Below, piece after piece: positions 54,753-64,000 of a stretch of 64,000 nucleotides of DNA. Position 1 is the stretch's first letter; every line of letters starts with the position of its first letter. The notes beneath the pieces were generated by a model, which saw only the letters and a list, made by a program, of their open reading frames with translations, made no database searches and had not been told where the DNA came from. This DNA is from Ascarosepion bandense. Lineage: Eukaryota; Mollusca; Cephalopoda; Sepiida; Sepiidae. The stretch lies in contig JBBBDQ010001028.1 of assembly GCA_037127315.1 (NCBI GenBank), forward strand, positions 3,884,501 to 3,948,500, written 5' to 3'. The position numbers were made by a program, and so were the translations under genes.

Positions 54753-55861
54753 TCCACATGCTAGGCTTTATAATAGCTTAATAGACTTCTGGATTGATTT
54801 TAATTAACAAAAGCAGAACATATCTTGGTTTTTACATGAATTTTTATATCATTTTCAGTCTAGTGAAAAGAAGGGAACAAATAAAATCATATACCTTTGC
54901 GGTCATTAAAAAAAGTATCAATGATAATAAAATCGATACAATATCTAACTTAAGCGATCATCTAATTATATTAAATCGATCCATTTCTATAAGGAAAAAA
55001 TATTAAATGACCAGTTCTCTTGTAATTATTGGTTTGGTTTATTTTGTTTTATGGCATATCAACACTTCGATGGGTTATTTAATACTGACATAATTTTTAG
55101 GACAGGTTCGTATGAATAAAATATGTATTCTTTGCAAGAAATCTGTTTGTAAGAAATTAGATTTCACTAACGTATTTTTGTAACGAGTTGTTTTGTCAAG
55201 AGTCAAAAGTATTGCTGATAATTTTTTATTTAAATATGTTGTTGGATTCTTCGCTATAAAACTTCATTTTTATACTTTCATAGTGTCTTAACTTTAGTTT
55301 GAGGGTTAACTATTTGCCCATAACTAGGACCTTAACAAGCGCTACTGTGGACCTGGGAAACAACAACAATTAAGGGGTGGTTCCACGCTCATAAAAACCT
55401 GCCGATCAGAGGTCTTGCTGCCGGATGCAGTCAATCGTTATACCCATTAATTTTATTAGTAGCTTGGGATTCAGTTTTTACAATTATGATATCCAGTGAC
55501 ATGACATTTGAATCAAAATGAAATGTCCAATCGTCAGCTGATTTCGTCGTCAATTATGTACAAATGCATTTTTATCCTTAAATGATTCTATAATGGATGT
55601 AAGATAATTTAATGTTTGAATTAATATTTTTAATTAGTCCAGTTATACTCAACTCGTATATAATATAGAATTTGTGTATAATAGAATAATGATCTTTTCA
55701 GTTTATTATCTTATTAAATTAGAATATTAAATTCACAAAACCGATTCATTTATCGCCATTTACATACACACACACATACATATATAAAGATATATATATA
55801 TAATTATTTAATTCCTTAGTTTTTGTTCATAATAAAATTAGAGCAGGATACAGTTGTATTA
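54753..55861. other. No recognisable gene
   Basis: AT-rich sequence with a short TA run near 55790-55802. Nothing else supported. Confidence 0.4.
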
Positions 55862-55931
55862 AAAAGTGTTTGGTGTTTTGTTGTTTAATAAATCATCAGC
55901 AGACAGTGAAATGTTGTCAATTTAATTGGTT
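55862..55931 (-). repeat. Relative of the hammerhead-like repeat at 56.76 kb
   Basis: On minus it reads AACCAATTAAATTGACAACA, TTTCACTGTCTGCTGATGAT and AACAACAAAACACC. The first 35 bp match 56762-56800 closely, and CUGAUGA is intact (55899-55893). No helix II can be drawn. Confidence 0.5.
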
Positions 55932-55933
55932 AT

Positions 55934-56005
<72 letters not shown>

Positions 56006-56006
56006 G
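55932..56006 (+). repeat. (GATA)n microsatellite
   Basis: About 18 units. Confidence 0.97.
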
Positions 56007-56679
56007 GGACAATAAAATTAAACTGAACATTAAAAGGCTTTAATAAGTACATTTTGGAGAATTTAATTATATATTTTAATTTAATTGTATATTTTCTTAC
56101 AAAAAAACATAATTACATTCCTAAAAACCCACATATTAAACCAATTTAATGAAATAACTAATTATTGCCATCATAGGATTGTCTGTACTATTAAATATAT
56201 CTAAAATCATATGAATATGTTTACTATTTGCTCTTATCTATAAAACCTACCAATTTTTTTAAAAATTTTTCTTAAAACCTAACTTATTTAACTGGTATCT
56301 TTTCACCACTGTCATCGTCTATCTCGTCTATCTCGGACTTATGTTTCTAAAACTTCACTTCTGTTTTTATCCCATCTATTTGCTTTTGATGTTTTTATAT
56401 CAACAATAACCTTTAGGTATTTTTTAAATTTTTTATACTATTTCTTATTATATTTTTTATTTTTTATTTTATTTTTGCCAACTTTTCGCTTTTTATGCTC
56501 AGCTACCGTTTTATTCCTTTCCGGTTTAAACTTTTGACATGTCTAGTCCTCTTCTTTTTTTTTGTTTTTTTCGTAGAAGCCGACACACACAATTCTTTTA
56601 AAATTTAACAACCTCTCACTCCACGTTATTCATCTAGTTTGATGGCCTTTTTTACTTGTAATTTATTTTTTAAATTTTC

Positions 56680-56684
<5 letters not shown>
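56007..56684. other. No recognisable gene
   Basis: T-rich sequence in the second half, leading into the (CT)n tract. Confidence 0.4.
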
Positions 56685-56745
<61 letters not shown>

Positions 56746-56760
56746 ATATATATATATATA
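56685..56760 (+). repeat. (CT)n then (TA)n microsatellite
   Basis: About 55 bp of CT and 18 bp of TA, ending at the hammerhead-like repeat. Confidence 0.96.
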
Positions 56761-56842
56761 AAACCAAGCAAATTAACTACATTTCACTGCCTGGTGATGC
56801 TGTAGGAAACAGCGAAAGTTATTAAGTTGCGCTGTGATATTA
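56761..56842 (+). repeat. Repeat with hammerhead-like core and perfect helix II
   Basis: CUGGUGA (56791-56797, one change from CUGAUGA) is followed by one extra U. A perfect 5-bp stem GCUGU-AGGAA-ACAGC comes next, then GAAA (56814-56817). Helices I and III are not convincing. (ATA)n and (TA)n follow at 56842-56881. Confidence 0.4.
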
Positions 56843-56881
56843 TAATAATAATAATAATAATAATAATATATATATATATAA
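56842..56881 (+). repeat. (ATA)n then (TA)n microsatellite
   Basis: About nine ATA units, then TA. Confidence 0.93.
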
Positions 56882-56981
56882 TTACAACGTTCAAAAGATT
56901 AATTTAAAACAGGTCTCTATATGAAAGTAAAGCAATGAATATGTATCATTAATTATTACTTTAGAACATGTACAAACTACA

Positions 56982-57043
56982 AACTACTACAAAATTGTAA
57001 ATTTTGTTTCAATATTGAAAGAACAATATTTAACCAGGTAGTT
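56982..57043 (-). ncRNA. Hammerhead ribozyme, arm 1 (perfect helices, mutated core)
   Basis: Minus-strand RNA. Helix I AACUAC (57043-57038) pairs with GUAGUU (56987-56982), 6 of 6. The core box 1 is CUGGUUA (57037-57031), two changes from CUGAUGA (A6 to G, G8 to U). Helix II is AAUAUUG-UUCUUU-CAAUAUU, 7 bp perfect. Core box 2 GAAA is intact (57010-57007). Helix III is ACAAAAUU-UAC-AAUUUUGU, 8 bp perfect, and the cleavage nucleotide is A at 56988. The G8 change should abolish catalysis in this copy. Confidence 0.65.
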
Positions 57044-57061
57044 AATGATGGTAATTCTATT

Positions 57062-57440
57062 GTACGAGGTAAAAAGACATTCAAAACAGGAAAAAAGAGG
57101 GTAGAAAAATGTGAAAATAAGATGAGAAATCAAGAAAAGGAAAAGACAGTTGAAAGGGAAAGATACAGAGAAAATAGAAAGTAAAGATTAAAATAAATGA
57201 GAAAGTATTTTCAGAGGAAAGAGCCAATGAAAACGGCTAAGAGAGAAAAATTTAGAATATAGGCAGGAAGTGAATTGTCGGTTACATGGTATCTGAGCTT
57301 AAATCTTCTGGTATTAAAAAATATTATACTTCCATAAAGGAAAAGAAAAATACAAAAGGTGTAGAAAGTAAAATGGAAAATAATGAGAAAAAAGTGAGGA
57401 AATGTATTGAGGGAAGAAAGGAGAGAGACAATAGAAATGG
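57062..57440 (+). repeat. Purine-rich interior of the two-armed element
   Basis: Plus strand dominated by GAAAA and GAGAAA words, as in the tracts at 19.1 and 31.0 kb, here enclosed by inverted ribozyme arms. Confidence 0.75.
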
Positions 57441-57667
57441 CTAAGAAAGCGAAAATTTTAAGTTTTTGCCGGAAGTGAATTGCAAACAGATACAGATATC
57501 GGTTACATTATTTCAAGCTAAATCGTTTGGCATTTTAAAAAATGATGAAATCTCATACATAAACAGAAAAAATTATTCATAAAACATAAATCAGAGAACA
57601 TTTAAAAACATAAAACGAAGATAAGTTTTAATTTTTTTTCAATAAAATGTTTATTACCATCATTATC

Positions 57668-57727
57668 AACAACCTGATGAAACATTGTTCTTTCAATGTC
57701 AAAATAAAATGTAGTTTTGTAGTAGTT
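57668..57727 (+). ncRNA. Hammerhead ribozyme, arm 2 (intact box 1, G12 changed)
   Basis: Helix I is AACAAC (57668-57673) with GUAGUU (57722-57727), 5 of 6. Box 1 CUGAUGA is intact (57674-57680). Helix II is ACAUUG-UUCUUU-CAAUGU, 6 bp. Box 2 is AAAA instead of GAAA (57701-57704). Helix III is AUAAAA...UUUUGU, with one G-U. The cleavage nucleotide is A at 57721. Compared with arm 1, helix II keeps pairing despite sequence change (U-A to C-G), which supports selection on structure in the ancestor. Confidence 0.65.
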
Positions 57728-57768
57728 TGTAGTTTGTACATGTTCTTAAGTAATAATTAATAATAAAT

Positions 57769-57771
<3 letters not shown>

Positions 57772-57833
<62 letters not shown>
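57772..57833 (+). repeat. (CA)n then (TA)n microsatellite
   Basis: About 18 bp of CA and 44 bp of TA next to arm 2. Confidence 0.96.
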
Positions 57834-57837
<4 letters not shown>

Positions 57838-59286
57838 CAAAAAAAAGTAATTTTTGTCTACGCGTTTTAACTATCTGAATGCAATTTTCTTACATTTATT
57901 TTTTTTTCTCCACCTGAAGGTACTAAACTCAATATATACACGCAAAAAAGTACGCATATTCAACAAGTAGATTTCACAATATATTCACTTGTGCTTGAAA
58001 AATGCTTTTGGGTTAACCACAGCTTTAAAAATTTATGTTGATTTATCATAAAAATAAACAAATTAAAAATCATATTTCTTATAGTTGGCTTCATTGGGTT
58101 TGATTAACATACACCTAGACACCAAATATGAGTTACTGCTACAAAGATGATTCTTTTAATAATTACTAACATTTACTCAAATATCTTGCTTTAATATAAC
58201 AGAACTTTGTAGAAACTGCACTTGTAACTGACATACATAAATATTTCATCATTTAATGATGGAATCATTTCCTTGTATTTACAGAATTTTTTAATTCTTT
58301 CTGTATTAAATGAAAATACAATGAAAGTCGTAATTGGCAAGAATGAAGTCAGGAAGAAAAGTAGTGTAATAATAAGAAGAAGAATGAAAGGTAAAAGAGG
58401 AAATGCAAAGAAAATGAAAAGTCAATCCATTTAACGCAGAATAAAAATGAAACAAAAATACTTTGTTTTCATAAAAAGCCGATAAAAATAAAAAAGTTGG
58501 ACTTTTCGGATTTGTATAAAATCTCAACGCAGTAAATGTACATCCGCTAGAGACAACTAAAAGAAAATGGAGTCGAAACAGCTAAAATGCATTTATTTGA
58601 CATCAAGAGAAATTGAAAGCAAATTTAATAGAAGACAACAATGGAAGCAAACACCGAAACATGAATTCATGAAGATTGTTAGTATGACGTCATTCTTATT
58701 GTTTTCCTCAATTTGGCATCGTATTGTAGTTTAATGCTGCTCTATTGTTTCTCGACAAAGAATCATAGCGACTAGCAAAGTGCATTAGCAGATTGAGATA
58801 CCAGCGTGTTTACTATAGCAAAACAAAACAATAGAAAACGGATTCGATTAGTACTAAATCCTGTAAGAAAAAATGATTATAATTAGCTATTGAGAAAGCA
58901 GGAACATATGTGGTAATTAAGTAGAATTATTGATATTTAGACAAATTTTTAATAAAATCTCTCCGTATGATACAACAATTTACTTTAATAACTTTTATTT
59001 CTAACTTACAGGTCCTTGTATTAATATGTTTTCAATTTATTTAAGAACAGATTTATTTTATTTGGCGATAAAGCACAAATATGAAATATCACTGAATTCA
59101 TGGTTTGAATTACACAATCGTAGCAGTGGTCATTGTTGGAGACCTGGCAAAACTTTGATCTCAGTTTTTTTCAAGCACTCCCTGTTTGTAAGATTGGTGC
59201 AAAATAATCTTACTAATCCCATTTTCCACCATCTAGTTTTGAGTCAAACAAACTTAAGATCAGTAAATAAATGTTAAGATTAATTT
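57834..59286. other. No recognisable gene
   Basis: AT-rich sequence with A/G-rich patches near 58320-58480. An 83-codon frame at 59026-59277 has no known motif. Confidence 0.4.
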
Positions 59287-59525
59287 GTCAGTCAGTCAGT
59301 TAAATGCCATACGTGATTCACACTTGGGTAATCATGCCTTGAAAGAGGCCTGACTGACTGGGAATATTTTCCCGCAGTAGGTTGTCATTATTTTCTGCGG
59401 CAGACCATTTGCCAACCAAGGCTATAGAACCCAATCTGTCCTGTTGTCCAACCTGTAGCTGGATGCAGAAGATATAGATTAATACTTGTCCCAAATGTAT
59501 TTGCACATAAGTGAATGCAACACAT
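59287..59525 (-). mobile_element. tRNA-derived SINE, family 1, head missing
   Basis: In complement: CAGTCAGTCAGTTAAATGCC (element end), CCCGCAGTAGGTTGTCATTA and CAACCAAGGCTATAGAACCC. It stops after AAGTGAATGCAA, just before the B box. Confidence 0.88.
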
Positions 59526-60554
59526 AATGTCATTGATGTAGTGTTTGGGTCCCTATTGATAGAAAATTACAATTCAGAGACGAAATGCAACATTAGTTAG
59601 GCACAAGGGCAAATAAGTGAAGCCTTTAATGAGGATTGAAGTCACTTCACTAACAATAGTCTGTGATACACGATTGCTGTCGATTGCTTAAAGACCATGT
59701 ACTCTTCACTCATATATAATTGTCATTTGCTTTCTTTAAAATCAATTTTTATTTAAAAGACATGAAAATTTTGCTGCAATTAATGTAAAATTCCTCGACG
59801 TAATTGTACGCATCAAAGTTGAATTATTATGTTTCTATTCATTTATTGAAAATCAGTATTTTTATTAATTAAATATTTAATTTAATATAGAAAATATTTG
59901 GAAAGTAAGTTAACTTCTGTAAAGAATTTGATTTAGGATTTGATCTGAACTTTTAATCAATCTATGTAAATTGACGTTAGTTTCAAAATGTAATTATATT
60001 GAGTTTATGAATCTTTTTTAATTTAGTCCTGTTTTCTGTTGATTAATTATAATTTATTATGGAAAATGCGTTGTTTATTAAGTTGCGGTAATCTTACATG
60101 AAACTATATGGCAAGATTGGAGAACTTATTTTGGATACTAGTTGTTAAGGAGTTAGTAGATAATAGTAAATATCTTTTTCATCTAGTTCTTTGTTATTAT
60201 TATTGCTATAGTTGTTATTAATGTCATTTTTGTAGGTATATATTTTGTATGCTTTTATTTGATAACATTGTGGATGAAATAATGATGATTTGGGAGGTTT
60301 TTGAATCCTATAATTATTCCAGATTTGTTTCTGTTACAGTGGTGAGAATAGCAATTCCTAAGGTCTTGCATGTTGATGGATGTTCTGTAAACTTCTAAGT
60401 GAAGGTCATTAATAATTCTATGTAACATAATATTCAGGAAAGGTAAAATATGACGCCACAAAAAATTGATGGAAATTCTCAGCAACTTCGTCATATTTGG
60501 GGAAAATATTAGAGTAATGAAGAACCTCTACTAGCAGCAAAAAATTCAACAGAT
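59526..60554. other. No recognisable gene
   Basis: AT-rich sequence. The two minus frames at 60255-60666 overlap the start of the LINE fragment and have no motif. Confidence 0.4.
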
Positions 60555-61490
60555 AAGCAAAGATAGAAAGGGGCGTAAGACAAGGATATCTCTTTTCACA
60601 GGATCTATTCAACTTGTACAGTGAGATTATTCTGAAAACCCAAGAAGTTATGCAAGGATTTGTCATAGGCGGCTACAAGCTGTACAACGTAAAATACGCA
60701 GATGATACAGTGCTGATAATAGAGACGAAAAGGAAACTACAATTTCTCCTACAGAATATAGCTGAAGAAAGTAGAAAGAAAGGACTACAAATAAACTAAA
60801 AGAAAACCGAATGCATAGTCATCAGCAAAAGAGGAGCCCAAAATTCCAACTACAGGTGTAGGATACTAAAATCAAGCAGGTAGAAAACTTTAAATACCTG
60901 GGAAGTGTTCTAACAGAAAACGGAAAGTGCGACGCAGAGATCCGAAGGCGAATTGGCGTGGCGAAGGACGCATTCCAGAAGCTGAGTAGAGTATTAAAAG
61001 ACAGGAAAATTTCACTAGAAACAAAAAAGAGAGTACTGGATTGTCATCAGTTCTTCAATATGACAGTGAATGCTGGACAATGTGACCAAACATGAAGGAA
61101 AAATTTAAAACAACTGAAATGTGGTTCTACAGAAAAATGCTGCGGATATGATGGATCGAGCTTGTGAGCAATGATGAGATTTTGGAAAGGATGGAAACGA
61201 AAAGGAAATTAATACTGAACATCAGGAAGGGGCAACTAAAGTTTCTGGAATATGTAATAAGGAAGGAGGGCTTAGAGAATCAGATATTAGCAGGTCAGAT
61301 AGAGAGAAAGAGAGACAGGAGAAAGCATGTGTACATAATGGGCTTAAGCAAGTGAATGTCAGAGCGAGTTTGGGTGGGGGAACAGGAAAAAACGTGCAAA
61401 GATCCACCAGGAATAGGGAGCGTGAAAGGCCATGACCGCCCATGTCCTGAAAAGACATGGCACATTGAAGAAGAAAATGTTGTTAGTTTC
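60555..61490 (+). pseudogene. LINE fragment with reverse-transcriptase YADD motif, decayed
   Basis: A 5'-truncated copy of the LINE family also seen at 17.1 kb. It starts in the RT palm: RGVRQG, then LFNLYSEIILKTQEVMQGFV, then KYADDTVLIIETKRKLQFLL with the catalytic Asp pair (near 60690-60710). ESRKKGLQIN follows, then a stop, KKTECIVISKRGA, FKYLGSVLTENGKCDAEIRR, GVAKDAFQKLSRVLKDRK and ISLETKKRVLDC. From about 61040, frameshifts break the reading, with SNDEILERMETKRKLILNIR and AGQIERKRDR still recognisable. The 3' end GACATGGCACATTGAAGAAG matches the 17.1-kb copy's 3' end. The upstream endonuclease is absent. Confidence 0.87.
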
Positions 61491-62116
61491 AGATTCAAAG
61501 ATGGAAAAAGTTGTGTTTGACGTTATTAAATTTGTTAAAAAGACGGGGTAAAAGAAGCCATGCGCATATATTGATAGAGAATCATGAATATGTTTGAAAT
61601 AAAAATGTTGTAGTAAAATAGTTTTGAAATGACCACTTTCTAGAAATTCTAAAAATTAATATTAATATATCTACATATTTCCCTGAGTTCTGCTAAGTGG
61701 CACGAGATCCTGCCTGAAAGTTTTCATTTAGCTTTTTATTAACTTTTCCTCTTCTCTTTTGTGATTGCATTGAAGTTCTCATATCTAAACTTTATTATTG
61801 TTTGTCATAAAACACTGATCGAATAAAACTTGTTGGTTGTCATAAAACAAAAACCCGAATAAAATCATTTGAAACTCACATGACAGCTCTAGGCAAATAC
61901 GAGAACGTTTAGAAGCAGACTTTGATATACCTTGTCAAATAATCAGAAGGATCCCTACTGCACATGCGTGGAAAGACACGCTCTTGAGGGGTTACTCGCT
62001 CGTCAGTAAGTTGATATTGAGTTAAGATGCACATTGTGTGACAGTGACAAGTAAGTCGAATATGCAACAACTGTTGTGTTTTAACTTAGAGATTATTCGA
62101 CACTAAAGAAGATTTT

Positions 62117-62118
<2 letters not shown>
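61491..62118. other. No recognisable gene
   Basis: Unassigned AT-rich sequence. Confidence 0.4.

Positions 62119-62176
<58 letters not shown>
62119..62176. repeat. (TA)n microsatellite
   Basis: About 57 bp of TA. Confidence 0.97.
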
Positions 62177-62182
<6 letters not shown>

Positions 62183-62199
62183 TGTGTGTGTGTTTGAGT

Positions 62200-62352
62200 T
62201 GTGATAATGTTTAGCGCTAAGGTTTTTTGTTTTTGTTTAATTGCTGTTGTTCTTTTTTCAGTTTTACTTATAAAATATAATTTAGCAAGAAATTTTTTGA
62301 TCTTAAAGTGCTCGATATCAAGATGGAGATAGAGCACTGATAGGTTTAAGCT
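62200..62352 (+). repeat. Dispersed repeat with a short stem-loop, copy 2
   Basis: AGTGCTC (62308-62314) and GAGCACT (62332-62338) pair perfectly around ATATCAAGATGGAGATA. Related words occur at 50.14 kb and, weaker, in complement at about 33570 and 36540. The repeat ends in (TA)n. Confidence 0.45.

Positions 62353-62423
<71 letters not shown>
62353..62423 (+). repeat. (TA)n then (TG)n microsatellite
   Basis: About 19 bp of TA and 52 bp of TG. Confidence 0.96.
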
Positions 62424-62425
<2 letters not shown>

Positions 62426-63028
62426 GCAAGCATGCGGTGTAGATATAAAAGAATCCAAAGGAGTACATACAGTGGTAGGATAAGTCTCTAAAAGAGCTCT
62501 AAATATATGTGTATATAAATGCATATAGAGCAAATATAAGAACAAAATTAGGCAAAAACGTTATTTCATGGTAAATCGGAAGTGTAGGCCTATTTCAGAC
62601 GAACCATAATCAGCTTCCGTCTGTATTGTACAGAAGATTTTACACTAATGAAATTCACAAACAAAGATTCCGAAAAAAATTGGAATAAAAATAAAGATTG
62701 ATTTCTTAAAGAAAAAATACATCAGTACATCATTTCGGTGAATACACACACCCACATTCATACCTGAGCATATGTATACGCAACATATAATCAAAGAACA
62801 CGCGTAAGAACGGATGTCAACTTAAACTTAAAGATACATTATGCAAGTCAGACTATGACACGTAGATTTGAAAAGTAAAGAAAGGGGGTTAAGTGAAAGA
62901 GAGAGAGATAGCATTAAAGAGAAAGGATAAGTATCATAAAATGTAAATGAAAAGGGAAAAAAAGAAGAAAGACGAGAGGCATAAATTCAAATTAGAAAGA
63001 AAAGATGATAGGAGAAAATGAAAATAAA
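62424..63028. other. No recognisable gene; purine-rich patch
   Basis: 62875-63030 is A/G-rich on the plus strand (GAAAGAG and GAAAAGG words). Nothing else supported. Confidence 0.4.
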
Positions 63029-63525
63029 AAATAAATATTATATATTAACGGTAAAAGGATAAGAAACTAAAGTCTAAAAAATTCAGAAAATTAAAAATAT
63101 TTAAGAGATAAGTTAATCAATCCGTTGTAATTACAAATACCATCACACCACTATATAATCAGAATTATATTAATTATACATTTAACAAAACAAATATAAT
63201 ACAGTATAAAGTTAAAAAATAATTTAAAAGTAAGCCTAATTATTCTATTTAAATTTAGTTTTTTAAACTTAATTATTTAGTTTAAAAATAAATTTAACAT
63301 ATTAAAAGTAGGATAAGATAAAAAAACCTAAGAAAATTAAAAAAGCTAAGATATAATAGTTAATCAATCCGTTTTAATCACAATTACCACCACACTATTA
63401 TCTAATCAAAATTATACTAATTATTCGATTAACAATACAATTATAATACGATATAACGTTGATAATGTAGGAAAATTATTCGGTCAACGGTACAATTATA
63501 ATACTATATAACGTTAATAATGTAA
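63029..63525 (+). repeat. AT-rich direct repeat, period about 247 bp, two and a half copies
   Basis: AGTTAATCAATCCGTTGTAA (63111) and AGTTAATCAATCCGTTTTAA (63358) mark the same place in two copies. Both are preceded by GAAAATTAAAAA words and followed by CATCACACCACTATATAATC / CACCACACTATTATCTAATC. A third partial copy of the end (AATACTATATAACGTTAATA) follows at 63463-63525. Confidence 0.85.
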
Positions 63526-63529
63526 AAAA

Positions 63530-63732
63530 ACATATATATGTACACATACAACTCACACACACACGTAAATGCGTATACACACATACACGCACAAGCATAT
63601 ATATGTACACACATATATGTACACATACACACACATATATATAAACACACATATATACACACATACACTCGCAAAAACTAATATGTAAGCAATATCATAG
63701 ATATATATAAACCCGTATATATAAAAAAAAAA
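63530..63732 (+). repeat. Complex (CA)/(TA) variable repeat
   Basis: Alternating CACACA and TATATA words with GTACAC and CGTA interruptions. Minus-strand Cys/Val/Tyr frames are repeat by-products. Confidence 0.9.
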
Positions 63733-64000
63733 CATCGACACATAACAATAGGATACAAATAAATAATAGATATTCCGTAAGATAGTGTGATGTGTGTAGT
63801 GTGATGTGAGTTATTTGGATAGAGATGTCTGGTTTCTTAATTCAGAGTTGGAAAAGGAGTGTGTGTGATACTATAACCGTTGCTTCCGAGCACCTCCTGA
63901 AATACCAATGTAGTATTTCTTCAAGTTTGCATTTTTTGTATCATAGCTTGATATACCACCCCTTCTGTCATACATTCTCCACCCATAGGACACTTAATTT
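63733..64000. other. No recognisable gene
   Basis: End of window; a GTGTGATGTG run near 63785-63810 and nothing else. Confidence 0.4.

Larger units (their letters stand above)
56945..57760. mobile_element. Element with two outward-facing hammerhead arms
   Basis: Arm 1 (56945-57060) and arm 2 (57630-57760) are inverted copies of each other: TTAGAACATGTACAAACTAC in arm 1 is matched in complement by GTAGTTTGTACATGTTCTTA in arm 2. Both have the same ribozyme fold. Between them, about 570 bp of A/G-rich DNA holds two diverged direct repeats of about 205 bp (from 57234 and 57439, sharing GGAAGTGAATTG and TCGGTTACAT). No open frame is present, so it is non-autonomous. Flanking tracts are (ATA)n/(TA)n on the left and (CA)n/(TA)n on the right. 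A Penelope-like relic with inverted pLTRs or an animal retrozyme is plausible. Confidence 0.6.

Noticed and set aside
57062..57630. A reverse transcriptase between the two hammerhead arms
   Set aside because: The interior is A/G-rich with two non-coding direct repeats and no RT or GIY-YIG motif in any frame, so the element cannot be autonomous as it stands.
59026..59277. An 83-codon frame considered as an exon
   Set aside because: No family resemblance, no supporting splice signals that I can defend, and base composition like its surroundings.
1..64000. CRISPR arrays, bacterial operons or integrons
   Set aside because: The window is eukaryotic; the regular repeats are satellites, minisatellites or microsatellites without unique spacers.

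Overview
This is a eukaryotic, AT-rich, gene-free stretch of DNA made almost entirely of transposon remains, satellites and very long microsatellites ((TA)n, (CT)n, (TATC)n, (GATA)n, (CA)n). No open reading frame looks like a host gene: the longest credible coding stretch is 182 codons and belongs to a LINE. The mix of tRNA-derived SINEs, non-LTR retrotransposons, Tc1/mariner, hAT and hammerhead-bearing repeats suggests a mollusc, most likely a cephalopod of the octopus type. That identification is an inference from repeat style. The window is probably intergenic or deep intronic.

Layout. 0-5.8 kb: a LINE tail, a short hairpin element, a probable solo LTR inside a (TA)n tract, and an internally deleted Tc1 element. 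7-15 kb: an 81-bp minisatellite, a second LINE tail (- strand), and a 40-bp satellite split by a 2.2-kb hAT element with a perfect 8-bp target duplication. 16-21 kb: SINE copies, a LINE 3' end and a purine-only tract. 24-28 kb: a nearly complete but broken endonuclease/reverse-transcriptase LINE (- strand). 30-36.5 kb: a 27-bp and a 127-bp tandem array, a tRNA-headed repeat with an intact hammerhead core, a Tc1-like element with ~200-bp inverted ends, and a near-perfect hairpin. 42-43 kb: a mariner gene with a (TATC)n tract grown inside it. 45-50 kb: LINE, SINE and mariner pieces, a 179-bp tandem triplication, and a 346-bp fold-back. 53-61 kb: more SINEs, a pair of outward-facing hammerhead arms, and a second RT-bearing LINE fragment. 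61.5-64 kb: microsatellites and a 247-bp direct repeat.

The most interesting signal is a set of self-cleaving hammerhead ribozyme motifs, which I folded by eye. (1) A roughly 130-nt repeat at 33719-33850 (- strand) has a tRNA-like pol III promoter followed by a type I hammerhead with intact core (CUGAUGA, GAAA, cleavage after UC). It ends in (TA)n, and two decayed relatives lie at 48.2 and 50.6 kb. (2) Two arms at 56.98 and 57.67 kb, in opposite orientation and pointing outward, each fold into all three hammerhead helices with covarying stems. (3) Weaker candidates lie at 24.3-24.45 kb and 56.8 kb. By analogy with Schistosoma Sm-alpha, Penelope-like elements and retrozymes, these are probably ribozyme-processed non-autonomous retroelements. 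No two gene products in the window appear to work together in a host pathway.
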